32,923 bases of DNA from Phaeovulum molybdatiresistens (lineage in GTDB: Bacteria > Pseudomonadota > Alphaproteobacteria > Rhodobacterales > Rhodobacteraceae). Both the position numbers and the translations under genes were made by a program. The first letter of the stretch is position 1. The number at the start of each line of letters is the position of its first letter. Shown one piece after another: positions 32,761-32,923 of the stretch. The notes beneath the pieces are model-generated. The model was not told where the DNA came from. It was given only the letters and a program-made list of their open reading frames with translations, and searched no databases. The stretch lies in NCBI RefSeq assembly GCF_023544865.1, contig NZ_JAMJFX010000027.1, forward strand, positions 1-32,923, in the 5' to 3' direction.

Positions 32761-32868
32761 ATGTCCCAGACCACGACGATGACTGTCCGGATCAGCGGCG
32801 CGCTGAGCGAGTTCGTGGCGTCGAACGTGGGCGAGAACGGGTCCTACGGTAATCCCCCCCGAAAGTAA
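32761..32868 (+). pseudogene. ParD/RHH-type antitoxin, truncated by IS insertion
   Basis: ATG 32761 opens MSQTTTMTVRISGALSEFVA and continues SNVGENGSYG, the ribbon-helix-helix start of ParD-like antitoxins. These normally continue with an N-V-S-E-Y-type helix. At about 32848-32851 the sequence changes to the IS end, and the frame runs on for a few codons to a TAA at 32866-32868. Ribosome site TGGAGG lies seven bases before the ATG. An imperfect palindrome CTTGAAGACAAG (about 32736-32747) could be its operator. The partner toxin, if it exists, is beyond the window. Confidence 0.65.
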
Positions 32869-32923
32869 GGGGCTGCATAAGTAGAATTTTCTCGGCAAGA
32901 TGAACGAGGAGATTCTGAATGAA
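32851..32923 (+). mobile_element. Left end of an IS3-family insertion sequence (partial)
   Basis: From about 32851 the sequence has a C-rich terminal region, CCCCCCC GAAAGTAA GGGG, and an AT-rich leader. A ribosome site (GAGGAG) comes next, and an ATG at 32919 begins the presumed OrfA (Met-Lys...) at the window edge. Composition and layout fit IS3-group left ends; the exact terminal base and target duplication cannot be set from one end. It interrupts the ParD-like gene. It may be the same kind of element as the transposase remnant at 1-89. Confidence 0.5.

Noticed and set aside
1..32923. CRISPR arrays, tRNA or rRNA genes
   Set aside because: No regularly spaced direct repeats or cloverleaf-like sequences were seen on reading both strands.

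Overview
The window looks like the late half of a lambda-type siphovirus prophage in a GC-rich alphaproteobacterium, most likely a Rhodobacterales host such as Paracoccus or Rhodobacter. That placement is an inference from base composition, codon use and the flavour of the phage genes (DUF3489, DUF6441-like, DUF6950-like, ParB-domain methylases). No integrase, repressor, replication gene or attachment site is visible, so neither phage end is defined. Both window edges carry IS3-family sequence: a transposase remnant at 1-89 and the first bases of an element at about 32851-32923.

Layout. 90-705 has no convincing gene but is rich in inverted repeats and contains one consensus DnaA box. 706-3277 is a tight operon of a small helix-turn-helix protein and two beta-class DNA methyltransferases, the second with a ParB-like N-terminal domain. 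A convergent AT-rich gene follows (3243-3908; all-helical, HEPN-like), then two leftward small genes (DUF3489 protein and a hypothetical). From 5031 rightwards comes the packaging and head module in lambda order: small and large terminase, gpW-like joiner, portal, S49 prohead protease with an in-frame nested scaffold start, decoration protein, major capsid protein and head-tail connectors. The tail module (14094-24744) contains a tail terminator candidate, tail tube, frameshifting assembly chaperone G/GT, tape measure, and M-, L-, K- and J-like tip proteins. Tail-fibre or accessory genes follow (24741-27887), including an unusual arginine-rich protein built of 42-residue repeats. The lysis cassette (27920-29576) holds a holin candidate, a tiny membrane protein, an M15 endolysin with a C-terminal membrane anchor, and overlapping Rz/Rz1-like spanins.

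The rightward late operon is broken by leftward cargo ('moron') genes at gene junctions: a sulfotransferase (13232-13843, AT-rich), a secreted staphylococcal-type nuclease (14539-14967) and a VapBC toxin-antitoxin pair (16677-17275). The HEPN-like gene sits in the same way beside the methylases. A large leftward UvrD/HelD-type helicase with a PD-(D/E)XK-like insert and topoisomerase-type zinc fingers closes the phage side (29602-32550); it may be cargo or host DNA. A ParD-like antitoxin start at 32761 is cut off by the right-hand IS.

Strongest directly readable signals: a textbook -1 frameshift site (A AAA AAC plus a 9-nt spacer and a stem-loop) in the tail chaperone, leading into a product with a four-cysteine cluster; the nested scaffold start; the exact 42-residue repeat protein; two hairpin/T-tract terminators abutting ribosome binding sites; and an array of alternative hairpins upstream of the ParD remnant.
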